A DNA stretch of 64,000 nt, taken from the NCBI GenBank assembly GCA_031769625.1, contig JAUIMM010000200.1, positions 49,994,001-50,058,000 on the forward strand, given 5' to 3'. The position numbers and the translations under genes are program-made. The DNA is from Taudactylus pleione (Eukaryota > Chordata > Amphibia > Anura > Myobatrachidae). Positions 1 to 10,526 of the stretch are shown here, piece after piece (within the stretch, counting starts at the first letter, position 1; the number at the start of each line of letters is the position of its first letter). Below the pieces are notes generated by a model that saw nothing but the letters and a program-made list of their open reading frames with translations, searched no databases and was not told the origin of the DNA.

Positions 1-61
1 CAGCTCATCCATGCCGTGTAGTTCCATGTGTTTCCGCCATCACTGTAGCCGTAGGGCCTGC

Positions 62-575
62 TTGTCAGCCACTGTACACCACGTCTGAAGTTTTCCTTAA
101 GTGTCTGCAGTTTAGCGTGCGGCCATTTTTCTGAAGAAACCATTTCGAGCTGTCAAGCTGCTAACAAAGTCACCTGAACAAATGTACCGTGTGGGCTAGG
201 GGGCGGCCATTTTTTAGGAGACCCACAATAATTGAGAAACAAGCAATACTCTTCTTCCTACAATGGAGACATGACGACATAACATTCTGCTCATATGTTG
301 TGTACAGATAGCTGTCAGACACACTGTAACACCATCTAAAGTCTTCAGTTTCTGCAGTTTAGCGTGCGTCCATTTTTCTGATGACCAAGACTAGTTCGAG
401 CTAAAAAAGTGATGACTGGAGTCACCTGAACAAATACTATATGTGCCGTGTAGGCAAGGATGCGTCGGACATTTTCTAGGAGACCCAAAATAATATAGAA
501 CCATGCAACATTCTTTATCCTGCAATGGGGACAGGAAAGCTGCTCTTATGTTGTGTACACATCGGCTTCCTGACA
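62..575. repeat. Tandem dimer of a ~250 bp repeat unit
   Basis: Two diverged copies of one unit lie head to tail. The shared segment starting CTGCAGTTTAGCGTGCG begins at 105 and again at 352, a period of 247 bp. The order of the other shared blocks is kept (CACCTGAACAAAT, AGGAGACCCA, TATGTTGTGTACA). Copies are at about 62-311 and 312-575 and differ by many substitutions and small indels, so the duplication is old. No coding potential was recognised. The first unit may begin at the window edge. Confidence 0.75.
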
Positions 576-1299
576 GCTGAGCTGGCGGTGACTTGTGGCA
601 TACTATGTACTATGTTATCGTGGTGAACAGGTAGAGTAGTGCTGGGACAGAGAGCATTGCTGAGGTGTCTGTGTAGCGTCATTATGTAATGACCATAGAA
701 TAGATTATGGCATGTTTTGACAAATTCTTCTTGTAATGTACAGTAAATAATGTGCTTAAATGCCTATTAACATGCACATTCTTGTGGGAAGGGAAAAAAA
801 ATCCAACCTGTGTTTAATTCATTTTTTATAGACAATAAGGCACACGTGTTACTGAAACCTGTTATCATAGAAATCTGGGGATGCCTTTCTTACAAATTAA
901 TGTGTGCATTTTTTTTTTACCTTTTTTATACATATATATATATGCAAACAGCAGTTTGTTACTGTTATAATTATAATATAATTATCTGCTATTAGCAGCA
1001 CCTGTTATATTGTACAATTACTGTGTTTGGCAGTAAAAGTTTGGTACTTATAGTTGCAAGGCCTCTACTGCTGAGTCTGTATAGTGAGCAAATGTTTTTG
1101 TTGGTTATGAGCATAGCTAATGATAACGGGATGTCGTATAACAATGAACAGGAAAGAAAAGTGGTCAGGGATACGGGGTCCAGCCAGTGCTAAATAACCT
1201 AAACCCCCCCCCCAAACCTTATTCATGTGAATTATTACAGTTTAAGTACATTTAAAACATTTCACATACTTGCAGATCCTGCTCGCCTACGTTTCGGAA
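576..1299. other. Non-coding DNA upstream of NANP coding exon 1
   Basis: No gene or complete element was recognised. The sequence is AT-rich with no CpG-island-like promoter before the NANP start codon. A pyrimidine stretch followed by CAG at about 1261-1275 looks like a splice acceptor. The first coding exon could therefore be joined to an untranslated exon further upstream; this is inference only. Confidence 0.4.
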
Positions 1300-1389
1300 A
1301 TGGTGATGAATGGCATTAAGGCTGTATTTTTTGACTTGGATAACACATTGATTGACACATCTGAAGCCAGCAAGAAAGCTATAGAGGAG
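1300..1389 (+). CDS. NANP: N-acylneuraminate-9-phosphatase, coding exon 1 of 2
   Basis: This exon encodes the N-terminus of NANP, a cytosolic HAD-superfamily phosphatase that removes phosphate from N-acetylneuraminate 9-phosphate to give free sialic acid. The HAD motif I, FFDLDNTL, is visible; D12 is the expected nucleophile and D14 the expected acid/base. The start at 1300 places this motif at the same distance from the N-terminus as in the human protein; a second in-frame ATG at 1306 would remove two residues. The exon ends ...GAG GAG before a GTAACT donor at 1390. It joins in phase 0 to 12128, giving a 241-residue protein against about 248 in human. The 10.7 kb intron is almost entirely transposon-derived. 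Confidence 0.9.
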
Positions 1390-1886
1390 GTAACTAATGT
1401 TTGTATTGCTGTCTTTTTCCTTAAAGTAATATATGATCTTAAGGCCCCCATACATCAGAGATTGATTGCAGCAATCATGCAATTTGCAATTGATTGTGTA
1501 TAAAAATCTTTCCCTTTTTCAATCAATTGCATATGCTCCAGACACTGAATTTAGTAAATTGTATTTTCAGTTATAGAGTTTATACATATTAGATAGTTAC
1601 TGGGTTTCTAATCCTTTTTTCCAAACTTTAGGACATTGGCAGGAGTCTAACTATTTGGACCCCTGCTGTTTGCTCAGTACAGTTGGATTTTGTATTCCTT
1701 ATTACTGGGAACCTGTTGGAAAGCACAAGTAATGGTTTGATTGCGAATGGATGGCCATGGCAGAGACAAAGGGGCCAAATGTTTGATAAAGGAAGGTCTA
1801 TAAAAAATTACGCCCAATAGCTGAGGCTCTAAAAAAGGGGAAAGATGCCAACCCCTCAACAAGAAAACAGACAAATACGGAGCTAT

Positions 1887-2390
1887 GGGCCTGATTCAGA
1901 GCCACTCGCTCTGAAAGAGCGCTCGCTCTGAATCAGGGCCGGGCTTCTTTTTTTTTTTTTGGAGCGGCCTCTTGGCCGCTCGCATAGCTGTGGGTAACCA
2001 CCCACAGCTATAGCAGGCAGCCATGATGATGGTCGCGATAGTCAAGACCATCGGGCTTGCGACGAGACCCTTGTGGTAGGGTCTCGTGGCCGCAAGCCCC
2101 AGAGAGCTTTCGGCTCTAACAGAAAGCTCTCTGCTGATATCACTTGTGATGTCAGTGGGGCCGCCCCAAAACGGCAGGCGTTCTCATGGGAACTCCTCCG
2201 TTTGGGCAGCCACCCCCCCGGCCCACCCACCAAACGGGGCGAGCTGTCACTCAACATCGACAGCTCGCCCCCTTTGGTGCGAGACCCGTAGTGCCTGTCA
2301 CTAGCCGGGTCCGTCGTGCACATGCGCTGTGGGCCACCATCGACCCAGTTGCGAGCGCTCAGCGCTTGCGACCGGGTCTGAATTAGGCCC
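1887..2390. mobile_element. Multi-hairpin MITE, copy 1 (subfamily B)
   Basis: The element is bounded by GGGCCTGATTCAGA and TCTGAATTAGGCCC and flanked by TAT on both sides, a likely 3 bp target duplication. The inside is a chain of stem-loops: a terminal hairpin at 1887-1941, ATAGCTGTGGGT with its complement at 1984-2011, a GGGCTTGCG/GACGAGACCCT stem around 2049-2100, an AGAGAGCTTTC stem at 2101-2132, a CAAACGG-type stem at 2167-2204 and GGGGCGAGCTGTC with its complement at 2236-2271. There is no transposase, so it is non-autonomous. TIR and TSD size fit a PIF/Harbinger-like mobiliser, which is inference. The order of hairpins matches 20166-20702, but most stem sequences differ. Confidence 0.85.
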
Positions 2391-2451
2391 TATGTTTGCT
2401 GGGCAAAGTATTAATTGCTGAAGAACAGAAGAATAAATATTTATATTTTAT

Positions 2452-2550
2452 TACTTCCAACATACGGCGGTACTCCCCGGATTTTAAAAAAGTTGGTGTC
2501 TGTCTGAACTTTTTTCAAATTCAGGGAGTGCCGCCCTATGTTGGAAGTAT
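2452..2550. repeat. Short palindromic repeat
   Basis: Inverted arms of about 35 bp lie at each end: ACTTCCAACATACGGCGGTA at the left and its near complement, GCCGCCCTATGTTGGAAGT, at the right. Inner poly-A/T tracts pair as well. The GCGGCACTCC-like motif recalls the GGAGTGCCGCC ends of the Penelope-like terminal repeats seen at 57-60 kb, but the match is too short to classify. Confidence 0.55.
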
Positions 2551-2619
2551 TGTACTATTGGAGTCTGAATGATTCCTGGGAGGGCACCCAGGTTTAGTGC
2601 CGGATGGTCATCTACCATT

Positions 2620-2650
<31 letters not shown>

Positions 2651-2862
2651 GATATATATACATACAGAAAGAGCCAGTACTCCACAATATTATAAACAAC
2701 CTGCCCTCTAAAGTATAACAATACCCAACATGTACGCAGAAATAGCAGCGGCACTCACGAGTCTTGCACTGTTGAATAACACCAACACTGGGTAAGTTCG
2801 TTCAAAGTTTCAGTCAAAATAGACCTCAGTGCAAGACCCGTGAGTTTTGCTGCTATTTCTGC
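2620..2862. repeat. (TA)n microsatellite and a ~120 bp inverted-repeat element
   Basis: A TA dinucleotide run occupies about 2622-2660. After it, arms of about 35 bp at 2738-2772 and 2828-2862 form an inverted repeat around CACTCACGAGTCTTGCACTG and its complement. It ends just before the Tc1 element. No coding potential was seen. Confidence 0.6.
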
Positions 2863-2870
2863 ATATATAT

Positions 2871-4391
2871 ACAGTACCAGTCAAAAGTTTGGACACACCT
2901 TCTCATTCAATGGTTTTTGTTTATTTAAATTATTTTCAACATAGATTAATACTGAAGACATCAAAACTATGAAAGTACACATATGGAATTATGTTGTAAA
3001 GAAAAAAGTGTTAAACAAATTAAAATATGTTTTATATTTTAGATTCCTCAAAGTAGCCTCCTTTTGCTTGGATGACAGCTTTGCACACTCTTGGCATTCT
3101 CTCAATCAGCTTTATGAGGTAGTCTCCTGGAATATTTTTCCAACAGTCTTGAAGGAGTTCCCAGAGGTGCTGAGCACTTGTTGGCTGCTTTTCCTTCACT
3201 GTGTGGTCCAACTCATCCCAAACCAGCTCAGTTGGGTTTAGGTCGGGTGATTGTGGAGACCAGGTCATCTGACGCAGCACTCCATCACTTTCCTTCTTGG
3301 TCAAGTAGCCCTTACATAGCCTGGAGGTGTGTTTGGGATCATTGTCTTGTTGAAAAACAAATGATGGTCCCAGTAAGCGCAAACCAGATGGGATGGGATG
3401 GCATGGCGCTGCAGAATGCTGTGGTAGCCATGCTGGTTAAGCGTGCCTTGAATTTTGAATAAGTCACCAACAGTGTCACCAGCAAAGCACCCCCACACCA
3501 TCACACCTCCTCGTCCATGCTTCACATTGGGAGCCACACATGCAGAAACCATCTGCTCACTTTCTCTGCGCCTCACAAAGACACGGTGGTTGGAACCAGA
3601 AATTCCTCAGTAGTGGCTGAATACGACCATGAAGGCCTGATTCACGCAGTCTTCTCTGAACAGTTGATGTTGAGATTTGTCTGCTACTTGAACTCTGTGA
3701 AGACTTTATGTGGTCTCTAATCGGAGGTGCTGTTAAGTAGTGGTTTCTGAGGCTGGTAACTCTAATGAACTTTTCCTCTGCAGCAGAGGTAAATCTTGGT
3801 CTTCCTTTCCTGGGGTGGTCCTCATGAGAGCCAGTTTCATCATAGCGATTGATGGTTTTTGCAACTGCACTTGAGGATACATTCAAAGTTCTTGACATTT
3901 TTCGAATCGCCTGACCTTCATGTCTTAAAGTAATGATGGACTCTCGTTTCTCTTTACTGAGTGGAGTGGATGGTGCCGTAATATGGATTACAACAGTAGT
4001 CAAATAGTGGTGTCCACTGTGTACTAACCCTACCTCTGCACAACTCAACTGATGGTCTCAAACACATTAAGAAGGCAAGTAATTCTACAGATTGACTCTT
4101 GACAAGGCACACCTGTTAATTCAAAAGCATTCCAGGAGACTACCTTGTGAAGCTGATTGAGAGAATGCCAAGAGTGTGCAAAGCTGTCATCCAAGCAAAA
4201 GGGGGCTACTTTGAGGAATCTAAAATATAAAACATATTTTGATGTTTAACACTTTTTTGTTTACAACATAATTCCATATGTGTACTGTCATAGTTTTGAT
4301 GTCTTCAGTAATAATCTACTATGATGAAAACAATTTAAATAAACAAAAACCATTGAATGAGAAGGCGTGTCCAAACTTTTGACTGGTACTA
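2871..4391 (-). mobile_element. Tc1-like transposon with ~260 bp inverted repeats
   Basis: The termini are CAGTACCAGTCAAAAGTTTG at about 2874 and its complement ending near 4389, next to TA-rich DNA as expected for a TA-targeting Tc1/mariner element. The inverted repeats are unusually long. The right arm (about 4120-4390) complements the left arm (about 2874-3137) and includes a second copy of the last ~30 codons of the transposase gene. The body carries a broken minus-strand transposase. Closely similar ends are known to me from teleost Tc1 elements, but no comparison could be run. Confidence 0.9.
3032..4048 (-). pseudogene. Tc1 transposase remnant
   Basis: The gene reads on the minus strand in three frames. 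4048-3557 holds the N-terminal helix-turn-helix region with a KGRPR-type linker. 3576-3301 carries the VMVWGCF block. 3382-3032 contains QQDNDPKHT, the second catalytic Asp, and SPDLNPTELVWDEL, the final Glu. The segment that should carry the first catalytic Asp (a W-S/T-DE motif) is missing between the first two pieces, and frameshifts separate the blocks. It cannot encode an active DDE transposase. A partial direct copy of its 3' end lies in the right inverted repeat on the + strand at about 4135-4229. Confidence 0.9.
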
Positions 4392-4392
4392 A

Positions 4393-4444
<52 letters not shown>
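4392..4444. repeat. (TA)n microsatellite
   Basis: An almost pure TA dinucleotide run abuts the right end of the Tc1 element. Tc1 elements insert at TA, so this may be an expanded target site. Confidence 0.9.
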
Positions 4445-4449
<5 letters not shown>

Positions 4450-4597
4450 TGCAGGGGCTCTGCACTCACCATAATAACTAACAATAATAATAATAAACAG
4501 TGGGGTTTTGGTTCATGAATTGATCAATGCATTTAAGCTTGCAGCCCATCGTCACGGGACCCCACTTCACTGCAAGTCCCCACTCTATTGCTCAGAA

Positions 4598-5368
4598 TTA
4601 TAACATGGACATTAATTTTAATAGCAACTTTCCAATACAGAAACCTGATAGCTGTAATAACATTGCCAATTGTGAATATTCAATATTAGGCTTGCCATAT
4701 CCCTTTAATTCGGGACATAAGTGAATTACCCAGGTTCTGTGGCTGATTAAAACCAGGTGAAAGTGAGACTTGATGTGTAATTTACATGTGTCCCTAATTA
4801 AAGGGATGTTATGACAAGCCTATTCATAATAAACTGGAAATATACAATGTCGTATTCTTTTGTATTCAAATTTCATGTATCTTTTGTCCTTCGATTATAC
4901 ACATAATTTGATCACAATAGATCTCATGTGGCTGGCCTTTATGCAGCCTTGGTTACACAGGTCAATATAAACCATGTGATGAAAACTCTAAATGTTTTTC
5001 AGCAGAACTGTTCTATTAAAATCCATATTCTGTGACCTGCAATAAACCTGTACAATAGAGCTATAAAAGTTTTATTTATGGCCCATTTATATACAATTTG
5101 TATGTTCTACTGGAAAACATTTAGAACTTTCATCACATGGCTTATATTGACCTGTATAACCAAGGCTGCATTAAAGACAGCCGCATGAGATCTATTGTGA
5201 TTGACCTACAGTGTATTATCTGAGGACAAAAGATACATGAAATTTGAAAACAAGGGAATGCAACATTGTATATTTCTACAGTTTATAAATATTCACATTT
5301 TGCTGTGATTTGTTACTACGGTGATCAAGTATCTGTATTGGAAAGTTGCTTTTAACATTTATAACCGT
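4598..5368. repeat. ~770 bp imperfect foldback element
   Basis: The outer arms contain GCAACTTTCCAATACAG at about 4624 and its complement at about 5333. Inner arms pair across 4840-5000 and 5085-5290, including TTTCATGTATCTTTTGTCCT with its complement and CAAGGCTGCATTAAAG-like blocks. The centre is near 5040. It is AT-rich and has no transposase, consistent with an old non-autonomous foldback element. Mismatches and a partial asymmetry of the left arm (4660-4850) show decay. Confidence 0.7.
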
Positions 5369-5635
5369 AGGTGCTTTTTAATATTTTTTTGTGTTCTATT
5401 TGAGTAAAAATATATTTTTCCACAATCATGCTGGTATGATTCATAGTAACTGCTTAGCCACATATAGCGTTCTTATATTCTCTCTAATACTAAAGAACCG
5501 ATGACGCTTTAAATCATATTTGATCAATTTAATAATTCACAAATATAAAAAACATAAATAAGTACAATAAAATTAATAATTTCTCTTTCGTCTGGGCTGG
5601 GGGACACTGGACCATGGGGTTGTAGGTGGGAAGGT

Positions 5636-6400
5636 GTGGAGTTGGCACTAATGACTGAGATCTATAACTCCCCCTCGCCAGCCCCTACTTTGCCGTCACC
5701 ACCCGCAGCAGCGGGGGTCGGTATCCAGGGCCCTGATCCTCCGTGGGTCCGTACCATGGAGCGCTCAGTGGCAGGGTTCGAGAAGGTTTCCTTTATGGAA
5801 CGCTTCTTTGAGGATCCTAGATTGCGCACGGCGCATAAGCGTCCTCTTCCATCAAGGGGCCTGTTAAAGGAAGATCCCGAGGAGGAGGAGGGGGAACTCC
5901 TATTAGAGGAGGTTTTACCCGAAGAGGAAGGTTCAGAGTCCACGTCAAGTCAGGGCATGGAGGACCTGATTATGGCAGTACGACAGTCTTTTTGACTGCC
6001 TGGACCTTGACTCCTCAGCAGCGGCGGAGAGGCCGTTCAAGTGGAGGCGTAAGAGGGTCATTTGTTTTCCGGCTTCTAAGGATCTTTCGGATCTGGTTGA
6101 AGAAGCCTGGAAGACCCCGGACAAAAAATATGCTACTCCTCGTAAGTTTGCAGCCCTTTAGCCTTTTCCACAGGAGCAGGTCGCTAAGTAGTGGCAGGCC
6201 TTTCCGGTGACTCATCCAGAGAGGAGTTGCTGGAACTGGCGTAACAGATTAGTGCGGCGGCAGACTTTGTGTGTGAGGCCGCAAAAGATGGAGCACAAAT
6301 TTCCTCTAGAGTATCAGCTACGGCAGTCGTGGCACGCAGAGCACTCTGGTTCAGCGCCTAGGAGGCGGACGCGGAATCTAAACGTGCTTTAGAGTCTCTC
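5636..6400 (+). pseudogene. DIRS-A gag remnant
   Basis: An ORF of 119 residues starts at 5636. It has a Pro/Ala-rich N-terminus, an FMERFFEDPRLR segment and an acidic stretch (EDPEEEEGELLLEEV). It stops at 5995, and related sequence continues in other frames toward 6400. The position upstream of RT and the weak resemblance in layout to the 31965 ORF support a gag role. It is not functional as it stands. Confidence 0.6.
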
Positions 6401-6484
6401 CCTTTTGGTGGGGGCATTCTGTTCGGCCCCAAGCTTGATTCTATCATATCCCAGGCAACAGGTTGAAAGAGTACCTTCCTGCCT

Positions 6485-8171
6485 GTGGTGCCACAGAACC
6501 AAAAGGGCTCACGGTTCCGGGTCTTCCTTTCGAGGGGGGTCCGGTTAAAGGGCAAACGGTCCGAGGACGCTCTTTCCCCAGTAGGAGAAGCCGAGTACCT
6601 CACAGGATCTCGGCCCTTCCGGTCTCGGGGAAGGTGGGGATCATCTCCTTTTTCGAGATCAGTGGGTAGCTTTGGGATAGCATGCCTGGGTAAGGGGCGT
6701 CGTCTCCCGAGGTTATGTGATCGACATAAGGGGGTCACCGCCACAGCGTTTCTTCGCCACGGCATTGCCAAAGGATCAGACAAGAGACTGGCCTTAAACC
6801 AGGCTATCGGTTCCCTCTGTTCCGAGGGGGTTATAGCTCCAGTTCCACAGTCTCAACAAGAACAGGGTTTTTACGCCAACCTGTTCCTGGTCCGAAATCC
6901 CAACGGCGCTTATCGGCCGGTTTTAAACCTGCGAGCCTTGAATGCCAGCCTATGGGTGGATTGGTTCTGCATGGAATCGCTCCGGTCAGTGATTCAGGGT
7001 ATGTCGGCAAACGAGTTTTTGGCGTCTCTCGACGTCAGAGACGCATATCTCCACATACCGATTTGGGCAGGGCATCATTCTCTACTCAGGTTCACAGCTG
7101 GGACAGTTCATTACCAGTTCCAGGCTCTGCCTTTCGCACTGGCAACAGTTCCACGGGTCTTCACGAAGATCATGGCAGCGGTGGCAGGTCTGCATTCCGA
7201 GGGGATAACAATCATACCCTACTTAGACGATTTGCTAGTGAAGGCGGATTTGGTTGCCCAACTTAAGCTCCACCTGGATCACACGATTCAGGTGTTACAG
7301 TATCACGGGTGGATACTGAATCTCAAGAAGAGTCACCTCACGCCATGCCAATGTCTGATGTTTCTGGGGGTGATCTTCGATACGGCACTGCAAAGCGTTT
7401 TCTTGCTCGAGCCCAAAACCCGGGCTCTTCAGGACTTAGTAAGGTGCTGTCTGCCCCTCGCCCATCCGTCTGGCTGGGCATGAAGTTACTAGGTACGATG
7501 GTCTCTACCGTCGAGACAATCCAGTATGGCCGCTTCCATTCACGGATTCTCCAGTGGGAGATTCTCCGGAATTGGAAGGGCCGCTCGGATGACCTCTCCT
7601 CTCAATTGCTGGTACTGTCAGACAGCACTCGTCAGTCACTTCACTGGTGTTTGACTACCAGTCACCTCCAGGGTCGGTCCCTGGTTACTCCCAACTAGAT
7701 TATTGTCACCACAGACGCAAGTCTCAGCAGTTGGGGAGCGGTGACGGAGAGCCTCTGTCTCCAGGGGACCTGGTCGGCATCAGAGATAGGGTTGTCAATA
7801 AATGTGCTGGAGCTCCGGGCCATTTATCTGGCTCTGTGCGGGGCCCAGGACCTCCTGGCTGGCAGGCCAGTGAGGATCCTATCAGTCAACACCACGGCGG
7901 TGGCGTATGTAAACCACCAGGGCGGAACCAAAAGCACACATGCCATGGCAGAGGCAGGTCTCATTCTCACTTGGGCGGAGACGTTTGTCCCAGCAATTCA
8001 GCGGTCTTCATACCGGGGGTAGAGAATTGGGAGGCAGACTACCTCAGCAGGACCACTTTCCTACCAGGGGAGTGGTCTCTCCACCTGGAGGTTTTCCAGC
8101 AGTTGGTCCAGAGGTGGGGGCTGCCGGAGGTGGACCTGATGGCGTCACGCCACAATTGCAAGGTCCCTTGA
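6485..8171 (+). pseudogene. DIRS-A reverse transcriptase/RNase H remnant
   Basis: The 6485-7483 frame keeps RT motifs: LFLVRNPNGAYRPVLNLRAL, SLDVRDAYLHIPI with the first catalytic Asp, and PYLDDLLV with the YxDD box. After a frameshift the RNase H block (about 7741-8022) shows NVLELRAIYLAL, but where an SDN triplet is expected it reads SVN, so a catalytic Asp is lost. The NWEADYLSR segment and the DLMASRH motif leading into the methylase-like region lie in yet another frame, ending at 8171. Several independent lesions show an old inactive copy. Confidence 0.9.
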
Positions 8172-8469
8172 TTTTGTGCGAGGGCCAGAGATCCTTTGGC
8201 ATTCGCAGTAGATGCCATGACGGTTCCTTGGAACTTCCGTCTGGCCTACATTTTCCTCCAATTCCCATGTTACCAAGGGTGCTCTGTCGAGTCAGGGAGC
8301 AGCAGGTGTCAGTCATCCTAGTGGCTCCAAACTGGTCGCGCCGGTCGTGGTTCACCACGGTTCTCAAACTAGCCGCAGGTCCAGGTTGGCATCTTCCGCT
8401 GCGACCAGATCTTCTTCTGCATGGGCCATTCTGTCACAAGGACCTGCCTGAACTGGCTTTAACGGCCTG

Positions 8470-9490
8470 GTTGTTGAGACTGAGCTCTTTAAAGGCTAAG
8501 GGGTTTTCCCCTTCAGTCATCAGTACCATGCACTGGGCGCGTTAGCAGGTTTCTGCACAGAATTACCATAGGGTTTGGAAAACTTATATTATGTGGTGTG
8601 AGCGCCGTAGAGTGCATACTGCCCAGTTCCGCCTTCCAAGATTGCTGGCTTTCCTTCAGGGTGGTTTGGAAGCCGGCTTGCGGCTTCAATCTTTTAAGGT
8701 ACAGGCTTCAGCTCTGTCCATTTATTTTCAGCAACGTCTGGCTCTCCTTCCAGAGGTGCAGACTTTTTTTTCCTGGGGTCTTGTGAGTGCAGCCTCCGTT
8801 TCAGCCGCCAGTAGCGCCATGGGATTTGCCCCTGGTTCTGTTGGCTCTTAAGCAGGCTCCATTTGAGCCATTGGAATCCGTGGACCTTCAGTTTGTCAGG
8901 TGGAAAGTGTTTTTCTTATGGCCATTGCCTCGGCTCGGCGGGTCTCTGAATTGCGGGCTTTGTTTTGCAAACCACCTTTTCTTATTTTCCATGATGACAG
9001 GGCGGTTCTCAGAACTGTTCCTTCTTTTCAACCGAAAGTGGTTTCATCTTTTCACGTGAACCAGGAAATAGTTTTTCCTGTTTTCTCACCTTCACAGTCT
9101 TCAAGGGACCAGGACGATCTGTCACCACTGTTGGATGTCGTCCGGCCCTGCAAATTTACGTAGGCAGGACTTCGAACTTACATCGCACGGACTCTGTATT
9201 GGTCCTCTATGACGCCCACAAACGAAGCAGACAATTGCAAGATGGCTCCGCTCAGTGATCTCAAAGGCTTATTTGGATGCGGGGCGACCGGTACCAGCCA
9301 AGGTTTCGGCTCATTCCACTCAGGCTATGGCAGCCTCCTGAGCAGCGTGTCATGGGGCCTCAGCTGAACAAGTTTGTCGCGCAGCTACCTGGTCCTCTGT
9401 CCACACGTTTGCGCGGTTCTACAGGTTTCATGTTTTTGCCTGGGACGCCCATTTTGGATGGACAGTTCTCCGGTCAGGCAATCTGAGCGT
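8470..9490 (+). pseudogene. DIRS-A tyrosine recombinase remnant
   Basis: Pieces of a YR recombinase are seen in successive frames. 8591-8851 has LLAFLQGGLEAGLRLQSFKV, the core-binding region. 8900-9163 has MAIASARRVSELRAL with the first catalytic Arg. 9277-9486 encodes the H-x-x-R and terminal Tyr region in disrupted form. Motif order matches the intact gene at 35326-36348. Frameshifts and stops rule out function. Confidence 0.85.
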
Positions 9491-9514
9491 TCCCTCCCCT
9501 GGGGGTGGCTTTTG

Positions 9515-9628
9515 AACATCCCATGGTCCAGTGTCCCCCAGCCCAGACGAAAGAGAAAAGAGGATTTTTGTTACTTACCGTTGAATCCTTTTCTCTGAGT
9601 CAGGCTGGGGGGACACTGCGTTCCCTCC
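9515..9628. repeat. Internal complementary region of DIRS-A
   Basis: The left half (to about 9558) is the reverse complement of the element's left end. The right half (from about 9559) is the reverse complement of its right end, meeting at AGAGAAAAGAGG. In the DIRS replication model this junction templates circularisation of the terminal sequences. Divergence from the right end is visible (for example GTTACTTACC against GGTACTTACC). Confidence 0.9.
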
Positions 9629-9789
9629 CTCACGCTCAGTAGTTTTGAGTATGTTATGATTTCGGTCCTAATTGACCATCAGTTTCGTTATTTTTTCGGT
9701 ATGACCGTGTCACTGAATATTGCTTCTCCTTACCAGGCACTTTTGAAGTTGTACTGGAGTCAGGGGTTGCAGGGGGGGGTTAGGGGGGG

Positions 9790-10176
9790 GAGGGAGTTAT
9801 TGATGGTGACAGCACGCCCCCTTTGGTGGGCGTGCCGGGGGCGTGGCTGCCCAGACGGAGGTGTTCCTATGGGAACGCCTACCGTCTGGGGCCGGCCCCA
9901 CTGACATCACAAGTGATGTCATTGGGAGTGCCTTCGGCTCTGATAGAGCCGAAAGCACTCCAGGGCTTGCGGCAACGAGACCCTACCATAAGGGTCTCGT
10001 CGGAAGCCCGATGGTCGTGATGGTCTTGACCGTCGCGACCATCTTTTTGGCCGCTCACTATAGCTGTGGGTGGTAACCCACAGCTATGCGAGCGGCCAGG
10101 AGGCCGCTCTAAAATTAAGGACGGCCCTGATTCAGAGCGAGCGCTCTGTCAGAGCGTCCGGCTCTGAATCAGGGCC
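9790..10176. mobile_element. Multi-hairpin MITE, truncated copy 2 (subfamily B/C) inside DIRS-A
   Basis: It has the same architecture as 20934-21482 and the same orientation, but begins inside the GTGCTGTC-type hairpin; the left three hairpins are missing. Visible stems are the CAGACGG/CCGTCTG hairpin at 9852-9888, the CACTGACATCAC palindrome at about 9898-9922, GGAGTGCCTTCGGCTCT with its complement at 9925-9961, a GACGAGACCCT-like stem at about 9962-10010, the GATGGTC stem, the AGCTGTGGGT stem at about 10060-10086, and the terminal hairpin ending at 10176. The DIRS-A right terminal repeat resumes immediately after it. Confidence 0.8.
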
Positions 10177-10357
10177 AGTGTCCCCGAGCCTGACTCAGAG
10201 AAAAGGATTCAATGGTAAGTACCAAAAATCCTCTTATTAATGTTAAAATAGAGCAAAATTCATATGACATATACATCATTTTTGCAGAACAGTGATAGCA
10301 GCTGTCTTGTTCAGAATTTGTTACTTTAATATGGAGCCAATTGAGTAATAACACATA

Positions 10358-10526
10358 CAGGAGGGGTATTTATCAAAGACTGGATAGAGCGAAAATTGTG
10401 AGATATAAAGCACTAACCAATCAGCTTCTAACTTACATTTTACAAGCTGTGTTTGAAAAATGACAGGAGCTGATTGGTTAATACTTTTTCTCTCACAATT
10501 TTATCTCTCATCAAGCTTTAGTACAT
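10358..10526. mobile_element. Small palindromic MITE (AACCAATCAG family), copy 1
   Basis: Terminal TATTTATCAAAGACTGG and its partner TCAAGCTTTAGTACATGG flank a palindrome whose core contains AACCAATCAGCTTCTAACT and, inverted, AGCTGATTGGTTA. The length is about 170 bp. Relatives occur at 11137, 14876, 38115, 39425 and 53889. It abuts the next element at its right end. Confidence 0.75.

Larger units (their letters stand above)
5580..10235 (+). mobile_element. Decayed DIRS-type retrotransposon (DIRS-A)
   Basis: This is a tyrosine-recombinase retrotransposon in the NANP intron. The left end, TTTCTCTTTCGTCTGGGC, and the right end, near CAAAAATCCTCT, are both represented as adjoining reverse complements at about 9520-9625. 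That internal complementary region is diagnostic of DIRS elements. Gag-like, RT, RNase H, methylase-like and recombinase blocks follow in order, but frameshifts and stops interrupt them. There is no obvious target-site duplication, as expected. A truncated multi-hairpin MITE sits between the internal region and the right terminus. Confidence 0.9.

Noticed and set aside
2042..2386. Overlapping 66-93 codon ORFs on both strands at 2.0-2.4 kb
   Set aside because: They lie wholly in the multi-hairpin element and mirror each other because of its palindromes.
3178..3462. Plus-strand ORFs within the Tc1 element
   Set aside because: They are antisense to the transposase remnant, whose motifs are clear on the minus strand.
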